DNA of 64,000 bases from Pelagicoccus sp. SDUM812002 (GTDB lineage Bacteria > Verrucomicrobiota > Verrucomicrobiia > Opitutales > Opitutaceae): NCBI RefSeq assembly GCF_031127835.1, contig NZ_JARXHX010000010.1, positions 62,001 to 126,000 of the forward strand, read 5' to 3'. Below the pieces are notes generated by a model that saw nothing but the letters and a program-made list of their open reading frames with translations, made no database searches and had not been told where the DNA came from. The translations under genes were made by a program, and so were the position numbers. Of this stretch, positions 52,675 through 61,806 are shown in pieces (positions within the stretch are counted from its first letter, which is position 1; the number at the start of each line of letters is the position of its first letter).

Positions 52675-54021
52675 TCAAAGGACTTTCGAAAACAGTTCGT
52701 CGAGCTTCGCGAAGGCAAAAGGATAACCCAACGTTTCGAGCTGGTTCGGCTTCGCATGGATACTGGAAAGCAAGGCTGCATCGGCCATCTCTCCAAGAAG
52801 GGTCCTCAGAGCGAACTTAGGGGCCGGTAAAAATGATGGACGACTCAAAGCTTTACCCAAAATTCGAGCGAACTCCTTCTGCCTTACGACCCCTGGGGCT
52901 ACCAGATTGACCGGCCCTTTCGCCCCGCGCGCAAGAAGCAACCAATTGACCGCCCCAATCCAGTCCTCCAATGCCACCCAAGGAAACCACTGTTGGCCGT
53001 CGCCCAAGGGGCCGCCCGCACCAAACTTGAAAGCGGGCAACATCTTTTCCAAAGCCCCGCCTCTCGGATCGATCACCACTCCCGTTCGAAGAAAACAGAC
53101 ACGCGTATCCACAGTTTCAGCGCGCGAAGCCGCAGCCTCCCACGCTTCGCAAAGCTCCGCCAAGAACCCCTCTCCCCTAGCTGCTTCTTCGGTAAAGATC
53201 TTCTCTGGGTCACTCCCGTAGATACCGATCCCGGAACCGCTAAGCAGGACCGAGGGAGGACGCTCCAGACGCCCTATTGCGTCCACCAAAAAATCGGTCG
53301 TGTCCACGCGACTCGACCAAAGCCGTTTCTTTCGTTCCTCGCTCCAGCGTCCTGAGGTCAGACTCTCTCCCGCCAAGTGTACGATCGCGTCGAGCCCCTC
53401 TAGCCGCGACAATTCAATCTCACCCTCCGCCGGGTCCCAACGAATGTCTGAATCAGAGTCTTTGCTACGAGTTACAACGAATACTTCATGACCTTGGGCA
53501 CCGAGAAGGTGTTTTAGTTGTGTGCCCAAAAATCCACTACCCCCGGTTATTGCAACTTTTAGCGTTCGAAAATCTGGCAAGGCCCGCTTGAGTTCAAGAT
53601 CTCTCCGCGTGATCCAATGCCTGAAAGCAAAGCTCTTTTTCAACTGGCCCGACACGATCGAGTCTCCGATTTCACCAATCGGCATTTCATATTCGATCGA
53701 ATCTACCAAATCGCTTTCCCCTAGTCCCCTTGGCTCAAAAACGTGGCGATGCGTCCAGCTCTTGAATGGTCCCTTCTCTTGCACGTCTGTAAAGCTCTTC
53801 CCCAGTTCACACTGCGTATGCCGAGCGTGCCACTCCCTCTTGCCTAACGGCGTGCCCATCTTGAGCTCGATACGCTTGCCTTCCGTCAAGCCGGGATCCT
53901 CCCGCAATACCTCCATGTACTGCCAGGGCGGGGCTAGCCTCCCGAAGGCTCCGGGACTACCGTGCCAATCGAAAAGCTCCTGAGCAGAGCATGGCATCGG
54001 ACTGCGCTTTTCAAATTTCAT
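52675..54021 (-). CDS. TIGR01777-type NAD-dependent epimerase with SRPBCC N-terminus
   Basis: The 448-residue protein has an N-terminal SRPBCC/polyketide-cyclase-like domain (about 1-145: MPCSAQELFDWHGSPGAFGRLAPPWQ, SFTDVQEKGPFKSWTHRHVFE). An SDR/epimerase domain follows, starting VAITGGSGFLGTQLKHLLGAQGHEVFVVTRS, with DAIVHLAGESLTSGRWSEERKKRLWSSRVDTT and the DUF1731 end (FLPAPKFALRTLLGEMADAALLSS). Function is unknown. It starts five bases downstream of the photolyase stop. Confidence 0.9.
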   Translation of the reverse strand: MKFEKRSPMPCSAQELFDWHGSPGAFGRLAPPWQYMEVLREDPGLTEGKRIELKMGTPLGKREWHARHTQCELGKSFTDVQEKGPFKSWTHRHVFEPRGLGESDLVDSIEYEMPIGEIGDSIVSGQLKKSFAFRHWITRRDLELKRALPDFRTLKVAITGGSGFLGTQLKHLLGAQGHEVFVVTRSKDSDSDIRWDPAEGEIELSRLEGLDAIVHLAGESLTSGRWSEERKKRLWSSRVDTTDFLVDAIGRLERPPSVLLSGSGIGIYGSDPEKIFTEEAARGEGFLAELCEAWEAAASRAETVDTRVCFLRTGVVIDPRGGALEKMLPAFKFGAGGPLGDGQQWFPWVALEDWIGAVNWLLLARGAKGPVNLVAPGVVRQKEFARILGKALSRPSFLPAPKFALRTLLGEMADAALLSSIHAKPNQLETLGYPFAFAKLDELFSKVL

Positions 54022-54026
54022 ATCGA

Positions 54027-55439
54027 TTAAGACCTCATGTCCGCGTATGCGTCCAACGCCAATTGGCGTGCCTCTGGATGATCAACGATTGGTTTCGGGT
54101 AGGTATTGCCTAAATCAATACCAGCCTCCTCGAGCAGTTCAGCGGTAGCTTCCCACGGCTTGAAAAGATACTTATCCGGCAGTCCAGCTATTTCAGGAAC
54201 CCACTTGCGCGTGTACTCACCATCACCATCGAAACGCTCCCCTTGGGTGATGGGGTTGAAAATACGAAAGTACGGGGCCGCATCCGCACCGCAACCAGCA
54301 ACCCATTGCCAACCCATGGTGTTGTTCGCGAGGTCCGCATCTACCAAGGTGTCCCAAAACCACTCTGCCCCCGCCTGCCAAGGCTGCAGTAGATGCTTTA
54401 CCAAAAACGAAGACGCGATCATGCGAACGCGGTTGTGCATCCAGCCGGTATGCCAAAGCTCACGCATTCCAGCATCCACGATCGGGTATCCCGTCTGACC
54501 CATTTGCCAAGCTTTCAGATGACGTTTATCCGGCCTCCAAGGAAATTTCTTGAATTCCGGGCGCAGGGGTTTTTCAGGCGTATCCGAATAATGGTATAAC
54601 AAGTGGTGCCCGAATTCACGCCACGCTATTTGGCGTAGATACGGTTCGTTCTTTTCGCGGTCCATCGCGTGCCAAATCTGATTCGGTGACAATTCTCCGA
54701 AATGGAGATGGGGGGATAACCGCGAAACGCCTCGCACGGAGGGGGTGTCACGCAGGTCAGAGTATTTGCCAACATACTTATCTCGAAATACACTCAGAGC
54801 AACTTGCCCTCCTCTTTCGCCTGGAGTCCACTCTTTGGCGAATCCATCCGCCCAGTCCCGCTTGGGCAGCAAACCGAAATAATCGAGCGACTCGGTGCGA
54901 GGCCATGCCCCAGGTGCATGCAGCTGCTGCGATTTGGCGATAGGTTTTCGTGTACTCAATTTTTGGATATGCTTCCAAAATGGTGTAAACACCTTGAAAG
55001 GCGTACCGGACTTATTGGTCACACTCAAGGGCGACTGCAGCAAGGAACCGTTGAAACTACGGGTAAGCAGACCTTGGTCAGCGAGCGTTTTTTTGATTTC
55101 CGTATCGCGGGCGACGATTGACGGCTCGTAACGACGATTCCAAAATACGCCATTCGCTTGCGTGGATTTGCACAAACCGGTGAGCACGTCGCCTGACTTT
55201 CCCTCGAGCAGCAATAAGCGAGATCCTAACTCCTCCAAATCCTTTCGCAGCGACTTCAAAGAGTAGTACAGCCACCACTTACTAGCACCCCCATCCGGCC
55301 AAGCTCCCTCGGCCTCGTCATCAAAAATGTAGACAGGTAGGACGGCTTGCCCACTCTCGCAGGCATGCTCAAGAGCGGGGTTATCGGCGAGCCGCAAATC
55401 GCGACGAAACCAAACGATTACCGGAGCTTGCTCAGACAT
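54027..55439 (-). CDS. phr: Deoxyribodipyrimidine photolyase (cryptochrome/photolyase family)
   Basis: The 470-residue flavoprotein repairs pyrimidine dimers with light. It has the N-terminal photoantenna domain (VIVWFRRDLRLADNPALEHAC), the FAD-binding region RLSPHLHFGELSPNQIW, QIAWREFGHHLLYHY, the GYPIVDAGMRELWHTGWMHNRVRMIASSFLVKHLLQPWQAGAEWFWDTLVDADLANNTMGWQW signature and AAPYFRIFNP. Trp residues of the electron chain are present in this block. Class I CPD photolyase is more likely than cryptochrome because of length and motif order. It precedes the TIGR01777 epimerase. Confidence 0.95.
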   Translation of the reverse strand: MSEQAPVIVWFRRDLRLADNPALEHACESGQAVLPVYIFDDEAEGAWPDGGASKWWLYYSLKSLRKDLEELGSRLLLLEGKSGDVLTGLCKSTQANGVFWNRRYEPSIVARDTEIKKTLADQGLLTRSFNGSLLQSPLSVTNKSGTPFKVFTPFWKHIQKLSTRKPIAKSQQLHAPGAWPRTESLDYFGLLPKRDWADGFAKEWTPGERGGQVALSVFRDKYVGKYSDLRDTPSVRGVSRLSPHLHFGELSPNQIWHAMDREKNEPYLRQIAWREFGHHLLYHYSDTPEKPLRPEFKKFPWRPDKRHLKAWQMGQTGYPIVDAGMRELWHTGWMHNRVRMIASSFLVKHLLQPWQAGAEWFWDTLVDADLANNTMGWQWVAGCGADAAPYFRIFNPITQGERFDGDGEYTRKWVPEIAGLPDKYLFKPWEATAELLEEAGIDLGNTYPKPIVDHPEARQLALDAYADMRS

Positions 55440-55523
55440 GATTCAATCATGCGACCGAGCAGCAGGGAAAAACAAGGCTTATCGGAATCGAACACCTTGT
55501 TTTCCAATGATTTACGAACTAGT

Positions 55524-56963
55524 TCAGATACTATCAAGATAGAGCGACTCGTATTCAGTAGTCACTCGCTTCCAAGAGAAGTCGCGCTTCATGGCGCGCT
55601 TGATTGCGTGCACGAATTCCTTTTCGTCCTCATACAACTCCAGAGACGACGCCAATCCAGAAGCGAAACCAACATCATTCGGTTCGAAAACGAAACCCGT
55701 GCCATTTGCCGGATCGGTAGAGATATCGATAACTGTGTCCTTCAATCCACCAACCCCCGAAACGAGGGGCAAGGTGCCGTAGCGTTGGCTATACATCTGA
55801 TTGAGCCCGCAAGGCTCGAAAATAGATGGCATAAGGAAAAAGTCCGATCCTGCTTCCACGTAATGAGACATCTCTTCGTCGAGCACGATGCAAATAGCAA
55901 TGTGCTCCGGATGCTTCTTCGCAAAGCGTTGCAAGGCCTTTTCGTAGATGGGATCCCCTTTGCCCAGCAGTACCAGGCGACAGTCATTTTTCACGAAAAA
56001 TGACATTTGCTTCAGCAAGAGGTCCAATCCCTTCTGCTGAGTAAGCCGCGCCACCATGCCGTAGACCGGGCCTTTGCCTTTCTGCAGACCTACCTTTTTG
56101 AGTAGCGTTTCCTGACAATCCTGTTTGCCGGAAAGGTCCGATGCACTGTAGTGATTGATTAAATACGGATCTTTACTTGGATTCCAAACATCCATGTCGA
56201 TGCCGTTGGCAATACCCACGAGATCCTCCTCTCGAACCTTTAACGCTCCTTCGAGACCGCAACCGAACTCCGGCGTCAATATCTCGCGGGCGTAGTTGGA
56301 ACTCACCGTCATGATCTTGTCGGCGAAAAAGATACCGCCTTTGATCATGCTGATCTGCTCATAGAACTCGAGCCCATCTATGCCGTCGAACTCCTTGGGC
56401 AGGTTCGTGTACTTGAAGGAAGAACGAGGATAGAGCCCTTGGAAAGCCAAGTTGTGCACCGAGAAAAAGGTTTTCAATGCTAGCGACTTGCCAGTATCTT
56501 GTTCAGCGATTCGCAGGAACAATGGCAGCAGGCCGGTCTGCCAATCGTGGCAGTGCAAGATGTCTGCTTTGATGCTTAGAAGGCGCATAGCCTGAACAAC
56601 CGCCTTGCTGAAATAGATGAAGCGACGGTCGTTGTCGTCGTAGTCCCGCTCGCGGGTGCCATAAAGATTGCTGCGATCGAAGAACTCGTCTCGGCGTATT
56701 ATGTACAGAGTCTGACGACGCCCCAAGCTGAGGGCCCAAACTTCGCCCCGGAGAAATTGCTCGCCTAACTCGACCTGCAGTACCACCTTCAGCTTAGCGC
56801 TCTCGAATTCCTTCGACTCGATGATCTTTCGATACCCAGGAAGGAAAAACGAAACCTCATGGCCGACACCGGCTAGCGACCTGAAGAGGGAACCGCAGAC
56901 ATCTGCCAAGCCTCCAGTTTTCACATAAGGGAACATCTCGCTTGCTGCATGAACTATTTTCAT
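55524..56963 (-). CDS. glgA: Glycogen synthase (ADP-glucose)
   Basis: The 479-residue GT5 enzyme extends alpha-1,4-glucan from ADP-glucose. It starts MKIVHAASEMFPYVKTGGLADVCGSL at ATG 56963, with the KTGGLADV ADP-glucose motif at about 15-22. That start has a GAGGA ribosome binding site; a longer in-frame start at 57038 is unlikely. Also visible are LHCHDWQTGLLPLFL, VSSNYAREILTPEFG, MVARLTQQKGLDLLL and the C-terminal FFLMPSIFEPCGLNQMYSQRYGTLPLVSGVGGLKDTV. It diverges from rnr. Confidence 0.96.
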   Translation of the reverse strand: MKIVHAASEMFPYVKTGGLADVCGSLFRSLAGVGHEVSFFLPGYRKIIESKEFESAKLKVVLQVELGEQFLRGEVWALSLGRRQTLYIIRRDEFFDRSNLYGTRERDYDDNDRRFIYFSKAVVQAMRLLSIKADILHCHDWQTGLLPLFLRIAEQDTGKSLALKTFFSVHNLAFQGLYPRSSFKYTNLPKEFDGIDGLEFYEQISMIKGGIFFADKIMTVSSNYAREILTPEFGCGLEGALKVREEDLVGIANGIDMDVWNPSKDPYLINHYSASDLSGKQDCQETLLKKVGLQKGKGPVYGMVARLTQQKGLDLLLKQMSFFVKNDCRLVLLGKGDPIYEKALQRFAKKHPEHIAICIVLDEEMSHYVEAGSDFFLMPSIFEPCGLNQMYSQRYGTLPLVSGVGGLKDTVIDISTDPANGTGFVFEPNDVGFASGLASSLELYEDEKEFVHAIKRAMKRDFSWKRVTTEYESLYLDSI

Positions 56964-57049
56964 AGATTCCTCTGTCCTAGGGATTAGGGGCGCAAATCCA
57001 ACAACAATCTGACCGCCCAAAGGCCAATAATCGGCCAATTACACGATAA

Positions 57050-59596
57050 ATGAAACTAAGGGAACGAATCATCGCCCTCATGCAACAAGCGGACTACGCT
57101 CCGCTCGACAAGTCCGGCATCGCCGCAGAACTTGGACTCGGCAAAAAGGAACGCCGCAATCTGGACTACGAAGTCCGCCTTCTCCTGGCTAATGGAGACA
57201 TCATTCGCATTAAAGGGGACCGCTTCGCTATCCCTCGCGATGTCGACCTCGTCACCGGAACCATTAAATTCCGCCAAAAGGGTTCAGCAATCCTGATACC
57301 CGACGCAAAAAAATCCGATCCAAACCCCAAGCCCATCCAGATAAATGCAGAGGACACCAGCGTAGCCATGCATGACGACAAGGTTGTCGTGCGAATCGCT
57401 GACGCTCCGCCGAATCAGCCAATCTGGAAGAACCGCAACAAAAAGCCTGGCCCGCAAAACGAAGGCCCCTACGGACGCGTCATCCGCATTCAAAAGCGTG
57501 CGCGCGAAACCGTGGTCGGCACACTCTGCAAGACCCGCTTCTTCCACTACGTCGCGCCAGACGATCCACGTATCATCCACGACATCTATGTACCTCCCCC
57601 TGAAGAGTCCGGCCTCAAACCGATCCCAGTAGTCGGGGACAAGGTCGTCGCAAAGCTCCACGAATGGGAACAACGCCACGTCAACCCGGAGGGCGAGCTC
57701 ATCCTCAATCTTGGCAAGACTCACGAACCACAAGCAGAGCTGATGGCTGTGCTGCATAAGTACAACTTGAACACCGAGTTCCCTCCCGAAGTCATGAAGG
57801 AGGCCGAAGCTGTACCAGACAAAGTTACTAAGAACCAACTCAAGGGACGGCGTGACCTACGCAAAGCCTTTACTTTCACCATCGACCCAGACGACGCCAA
57901 GGACTTCGACGACGCTATCTCGCTGGAGTATCCAGACGACAAGCACACGCGCATCGGCATTCATATCGCGGACGTAGCAGCCTACGTCCGCGGCGGCTCA
58001 CAGCTTGACAAGGAAGCCTTCAACCGCGGCAACTCGACCTACCTCGTCGGGATCGTTATTCCCATGCTTCCCCGCTCCTTATCCAATGGAGTCTGCAGCC
58101 TCGTGGAAGATGAAGATCGCCTCACTAAGTCCGTTTTCGTCACCTTCACCAAGAACGGTGACATCGTCGACGTCGACTATGCCAACACCGTCATCCGCAG
58201 CGATAAGCGCTTAACTTACAAGCAAGCTTACGCCCTGCTGAAACACGACGACCTGCAAGTCGCTCGCGACCTCAAGCTCCCTCCTTCCCACCAAACAGGA
58301 TCCACCGGCCGCGCGCTCAACACGCTCAGCAAAGCGGAACTTGGCAAGCTACAGAATTCCGTCCGCGAGCTCTGGAGCTTCGCTTCCAAGCTTCGAGCAG
58401 CGCGCTTCAAAAAAGGCAGCCTCAACCTCGACATGGAAGAGACCAAAATCTTCGTCGACGAAAAAGGTTACGCCGATCGCTTAGAGAAAATTCACAACGA
58501 CGAGAGCCACCAGCTCATCGAAGAGTATATGCTACTCGCGAACGAATGCGTAGCTCGAGAGATGAAGCGCAACCGCCTCCCTTGCATTTACCGCGTTCAT
58601 GACGATCCTGACGAAGAGCGGCTTAACGACCTTCGCGAATACATGGCCACCTGGGGCATCGAGACATCAGACCTCAATAATCGCTCCGAGCTCGTCAAAC
58701 TGCTGGAAACGCTTTCTGCCCACCCGCAAAGCCGACTCCTACGCACCCAAGTCCTGCGGTCTCTCAAAAAAGCCTGCTACAAGTCCACTCCGGACGGGCA
58801 CTACGGATTGTGCAAAAACGACTACCTGCACTTTACGTCTCCGATCCGTCGATACAGTGACTTGGTAACGCACCGCGTCTTCAACCACTTCCTTGACAAA
58901 GTACGCGGTGAACCCGCTCTCGCCGAGCCAGGCCCTCGCTACAACGCCTCCAAGGCTGCGAGCATTGCCGATCATTTGAGCCAAACCGAAGTCAATTCGG
59001 TCGAAGCCGAACGCGAATCCGTAAAGGTAAAGTTGCTCGAGTTCTTCGAACGCGAGCTCGACAAAAAGCCGCAAACCGCCTTCGACGCGATCATCACCGA
59101 GGTACGCAACCATGGCATGTTTATCGAGCTCAAGGAATCCAGCGCCTTCGGTATGGTACACATCTCCGCCCTGCGAGACGACCTCTACCGTCTAAACGCC
59201 AGCGGAACGGCCCTGATCGGACGCAAGAAGAAGAACGCGTATTCGCTTGGGCAAACCATCCAAGTCGAGGTCCACAAGGTCGATCGCTTTAAGCGTCAAG
59301 TCGATTTCCGCCTCTGCGCCAAGCAACGCGCCGACAACCCCAAGCCGACAATCATGCCATCTGATGCTGCTGAGCCGGCCAGCAAGCCTAAGTCCACGGG
59401 AGGCAATACGAAATCTCCTGCAAACCGGACTAAGGACTCTTCGGAAAACGAGCGGCCCGCACCCAAGAAATTCTATCGCAAGCAGAAGAAGTCTAAAAAA
59501 CCGACGCGTTCCGCCGCCGGCGCTAAACCGAAAAAGCCGGCAGCGAAACCTGCTAAAAAAGCAGCGAAGCCACCCTCCAGAAAACGGAACAAATAG
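57050..59596 (+). CDS. rnr: Ribonuclease R
   Basis: The 848-residue 3'-to-5' exoribonuclease degrades structured RNA. It has an N-terminal HTH-like domain (about 1-60), two cold-shock domains (about 65-240), the RNB catalytic domain with the FTIDPDDAKDFDDAISLEY Asp cluster and FTSPIRRYSDLVTHRVFNHF, and an S1 domain near 640-730. The C-terminal tail is rich in Lys, Pro and Ala (KKPTRSAAGAKPKKPAAKPA). This tail and domain order match RNase R rather than RNase II. It is followed by a DUF5069 gene. Confidence 0.96.
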   Translation: MKLRERIIALMQQADYAPLDKSGIAAELGLGKKERRNLDYEVRLLLANGDIIRIKGDRFAIPRDVDLVTGTIKFRQKGSAILIPDAKKSDPNPKPIQINAEDTSVAMHDDKVVVRIADAPPNQPIWKNRNKKPGPQNEGPYGRVIRIQKRARETVVGTLCKTRFFHYVAPDDPRIIHDIYVPPPEESGLKPIPVVGDKVVAKLHEWEQRHVNPEGELILNLGKTHEPQAELMAVLHKYNLNTEFPPEVMKEAEAVPDKVTKNQLKGRRDLRKAFTFTIDPDDAKDFDDAISLEYPDDKHTRIGIHIADVAAYVRGGSQLDKEAFNRGNSTYLVGIVIPMLPRSLSNGVCSLVEDEDRLTKSVFVTFTKNGDIVDVDYANTVIRSDKRLTYKQAYALLKHDDLQVARDLKLPPSHQTGSTGRALNTLSKAELGKLQNSVRELWSFASKLRAARFKKGSLNLDMEETKIFVDEKGYADRLEKIHNDESHQLIEEYMLLANECVAREMKRNRLPCIYRVHDDPDEERLNDLREYMATWGIETSDLNNRSELVKLLETLSAHPQSRLLRTQVLRSLKKACYKSTPDGHYGLCKNDYLHFTSPIRRYSDLVTHRVFNHFLDKVRGEPALAEPGPRYNASKAASIADHLSQTEVNSVEAERESVKVKLLEFFERELDKKPQTAFDAIITEVRNHGMFIELKESSAFGMVHISALRDDLYRLNASGTALIGRKKKNAYSLGQTIQVEVHKVDRFKRQVDFRLCAKQRADNPKPTIMPSDAAEPASKPKSTGGNTKSPANRTKDSSENERPAPKKFYRKQKKSKKPTRSAAGAKPKKPAAKPAKKAAKPPSRKRNK

Positions 59597-59649
59597 GAAG
59601 CCCGACACTTTCTGCGATCAGAACCGCACTTCCATCGTATCTCTCGCCC

Positions 59650-60177
59650 ATGAAGCACTACAACTACCAGGACACTTTCAAGAAACTCTACGACAAATCA
59701 GTCGAGCTTTACCGTTCGGGCAACACTGATAAGAGCACTTGGTTCGATGCCGACGAACTGGAATTCATCGCCCAAAATGGCTGGCGAGTGCAGGACTTCT
59801 TTGATTACGGAGAAGATCAAGCTCAAGGGGGAGAACCCTCTTACGAAATCGCTCAGTCCATCGAACAAGTCCGGCGCGACTATTTTTTGCATATGCAGAA
59901 AGGGGTATCGTCAGAAACCCGTGTCGAAGCTTCTAGCCTCACGCCGAAACCCGAGAAGCTCGAAGGCATCCCATGGCTTCCTCGCATCATCGAGAAAGCT
60001 AAAGGAAAAGTGAAGGGCGAGTTGTGCGACGAAATCATGTATTGCTGTGGTGGAGACAGAAACTTTCTTCAGACGCACGATATACATCCCGGAGAATTCC
60101 TTCGACTTGTCTGGGCGAACATGGACGACACACCCGCGATCATCGATTTCGTAAAGAAACGTAGCCCCCAGTGTTAG
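59650..60177 (+). CDS. DUF5069 family protein
   Basis: The 175-residue soluble protein ends in a conserved block, LPRIIEKAKGKVKGELCDEIMYCCGGDRNFLQTHDIHPGEFLRLVW. This is characteristic of DUF5069, with a conserved Cys-Cys-Gly-Gly-Asp and His pattern that could bind metal or a cofactor. The N-terminal half (YNYQDTFKKLYDKSVELYRSGN, FDADELEFIAQNGWRVQDFFDYGED) is helix-rich. No function is known. It follows rnr by 53 bases and may share its transcript. A strong hairpin ends it. Confidence 0.75.
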   Translation: MKHYNYQDTFKKLYDKSVELYRSGNTDKSTWFDADELEFIAQNGWRVQDFFDYGEDQAQGGEPSYEIAQSIEQVRRDYFLHMQKGVSSETRVEASSLTPKPEKLEGIPWLPRIIEKAKGKVKGELCDEIMYCCGGDRNFLQTHDIHPGEFLRLVWANMDDTPAIIDFVKKRSPQC

Positions 60178-60236
60178 TCGGCTCCTCGGTGCAGAAACGA
60201 TCTTAAACGCGGACTAAAACACCGAGCTCTTTTACC

Positions 60237-60270
60237 AAAAGCCGCAGTCCACCTCGGACTGCGGCTTTTC
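60237..60270. terminator. Terminator hairpin between convergent genes
   Basis: AAAAGCCGCAGTCC pairs with GGACTGCGGCTTTT across a five-base loop (about 60237-60270), with A-rich and T-rich flanks. It sits between the plus-strand DUF5069 gene and the minus-strand protease and may act in both directions. Confidence 0.9.
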
Positions 60271-60294
60271 ATTTAATAAAATCTCAAGGCTAGT

Positions 60295-61737
60295 CTAATC
60301 TACCTCGATACCGACCCAGCGATTTACGCCTCGGTGAGTGAGTTTGAACATGTTCTTGCCAGATGGTTTCAATGCTTGAGCCGCTTCTTCGTAACTCACT
60401 ACGTCCTGTCCGTTGATGCTTTGGATGACCATTCCAGCGGTCAATTGCCCCGTGTAAGGACTGCCTTCTTCGACCTCAATCACGATAACCCCATCCACAT
60501 CTTCATTGACCTCGTACTCTTCGCGAAGGTCATCAGTTAGAGCGACGATCAAAACGCCTTCCAAAAACGTGGCTGGTAAATCCACTATTGAAAGAACCGG
60601 CCCAACCTCGCCCAGTTCGGCCAGCACCACCTGCAATTCTTGACGTACACTGTCTCTTATCAGGCTGATCGATACAGAATCTCCGGGCTTTCGTGCCGCT
60701 ATCCGAATTCTGAGATCGCTTGGAGAGTCTACGGCAACTCCATCGAGTGAGACGATAACATCTTCGACTTCAATTCCAGCACTAGCCGCAGGAGTCCCCT
60801 CGTTTACTTGGTCTACCAACGCTCCCTTCAAACTCTCAATACCAAGTTCCACCGCCTTCTCCTGGCTCAAACCTCTAATACCAACACCTAGGAACCCCCG
60901 CGAAACAGCTCCCGTTTCCACAAGGTCAGTCATCACCGAGTAAGCAAGGTTAGCTGGCACGGCAAAACCGATTCCAATATTTCCGGTGGAAGCTCCTGCC
61001 GTTTGAATCAAAGTATTGATGCCGATCAAACGCCCACGTGCATCGACTAGCGCGCCGCCCGAGTTCCCAGAATTGATGGGAGCGTCCGTTTGGATAAAGT
61101 CTTCGAAACCACCATCGATAACTCCCATTTGTTGTCGTTTCGTGGCGGATACAATTCCCATAGTCACCGTTTTGCCGATTCCCAACGGATTACCGATAGC
61201 GAATACGACATCTCCAACTTCGAGCTGATCGCTGTCCGCCAAGGGTATCGATGGCAAAACGATATCTGATTCAATCTTCAAAATCGCAATATCGGTGCGA
61301 GGATCGGTGCCTACCAAAACTGCGTCGTAAATACGCTGGCTATCAAGCTGCACCTTAATTTCATCCGCCTGGCTGATAACATGATTATTGGTTATTATGT
61401 ACCCACTTTTAGATACGATTACGCCCGAACCAAGGCCAAACTGTGGATTCTGAGGCCGGGGTAAACGCTTGCCAAAGAGTTGCTCTAAGAGCAACTCTTC
61501 CCTGCTTAACGAAGCGTCCAGAGACTTCGCATAAACGCTCACGACCGCTGGGCGCGCTTCTTTCAAAGATTCGGAGTAGCTGACCACCCTCCCTGATTGA
61601 GTACGATCCAGTGGAGTCGGGTCGATCTCGACGATGCTAGACACGTCTACCTGCTCTTGAGCCTGCAACCTTGGCAGAGCGGCAATGAGGACTAATCCGA
61701 CTAAAAAGAACGCGCGCTTTAGATGAGGCATATGCAT
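60295..61737 (-). CDS. HtrA/DegP-family serine protease with PDZ domains
   Basis: The 480-residue protein is exported by an N-terminal signal (PHLKRAFFLVGLVLIAALPRLQAQ; start ATG 61737 or 61731). A trypsin-like domain carries the triad His119 (TNNHV), Asp149 (RTDIAIL) and Ser226 (NSGNSGGAL). A first PDZ domain (about 285-375: GFLGVGIRGLSQ) and a second PDZ-like domain at the C-terminus (about 390-480: GQLTAGMVIQSINGQDVVSYEE) follow. HtrA proteins degrade or refold misfolded periplasmic proteins. It lies ten bases upstream-to-downstream from prs on the same strand, so prs and this gene may be co-transcribed. Confidence 0.93.
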   Translation of the reverse strand: MHMPHLKRAFFLVGLVLIAALPRLQAQEQVDVSSIVEIDPTPLDRTQSGRVVSYSESLKEARPAVVSVYAKSLDASLSREELLLEQLFGKRLPRPQNPQFGLGSGVIVSKSGYIITNNHVISQADEIKVQLDSQRIYDAVLVGTDPRTDIAILKIESDIVLPSIPLADSDQLEVGDVVFAIGNPLGIGKTVTMGIVSATKRQQMGVIDGGFEDFIQTDAPINSGNSGGALVDARGRLIGINTLIQTAGASTGNIGIGFAVPANLAYSVMTDLVETGAVSRGFLGVGIRGLSQEKAVELGIESLKGALVDQVNEGTPAASAGIEVEDVIVSLDGVAVDSPSDLRIRIAARKPGDSVSISLIRDSVRQELQVVLAELGEVGPVLSIVDLPATFLEGVLIVALTDDLREEYEVNEDVDGVIVIEVEEGSPYTGQLTAGMVIQSINGQDVVSYEEAAQALKPSGKNMFKLTHRGVNRWVGIEVD

Positions 61738-61806
61738 TTGGTGGAAGGGGTGATCGAAACTAGCTACAAGTCTCACATACGAAAACGCAGTTTCCAAGCA
61801 CTAGCA

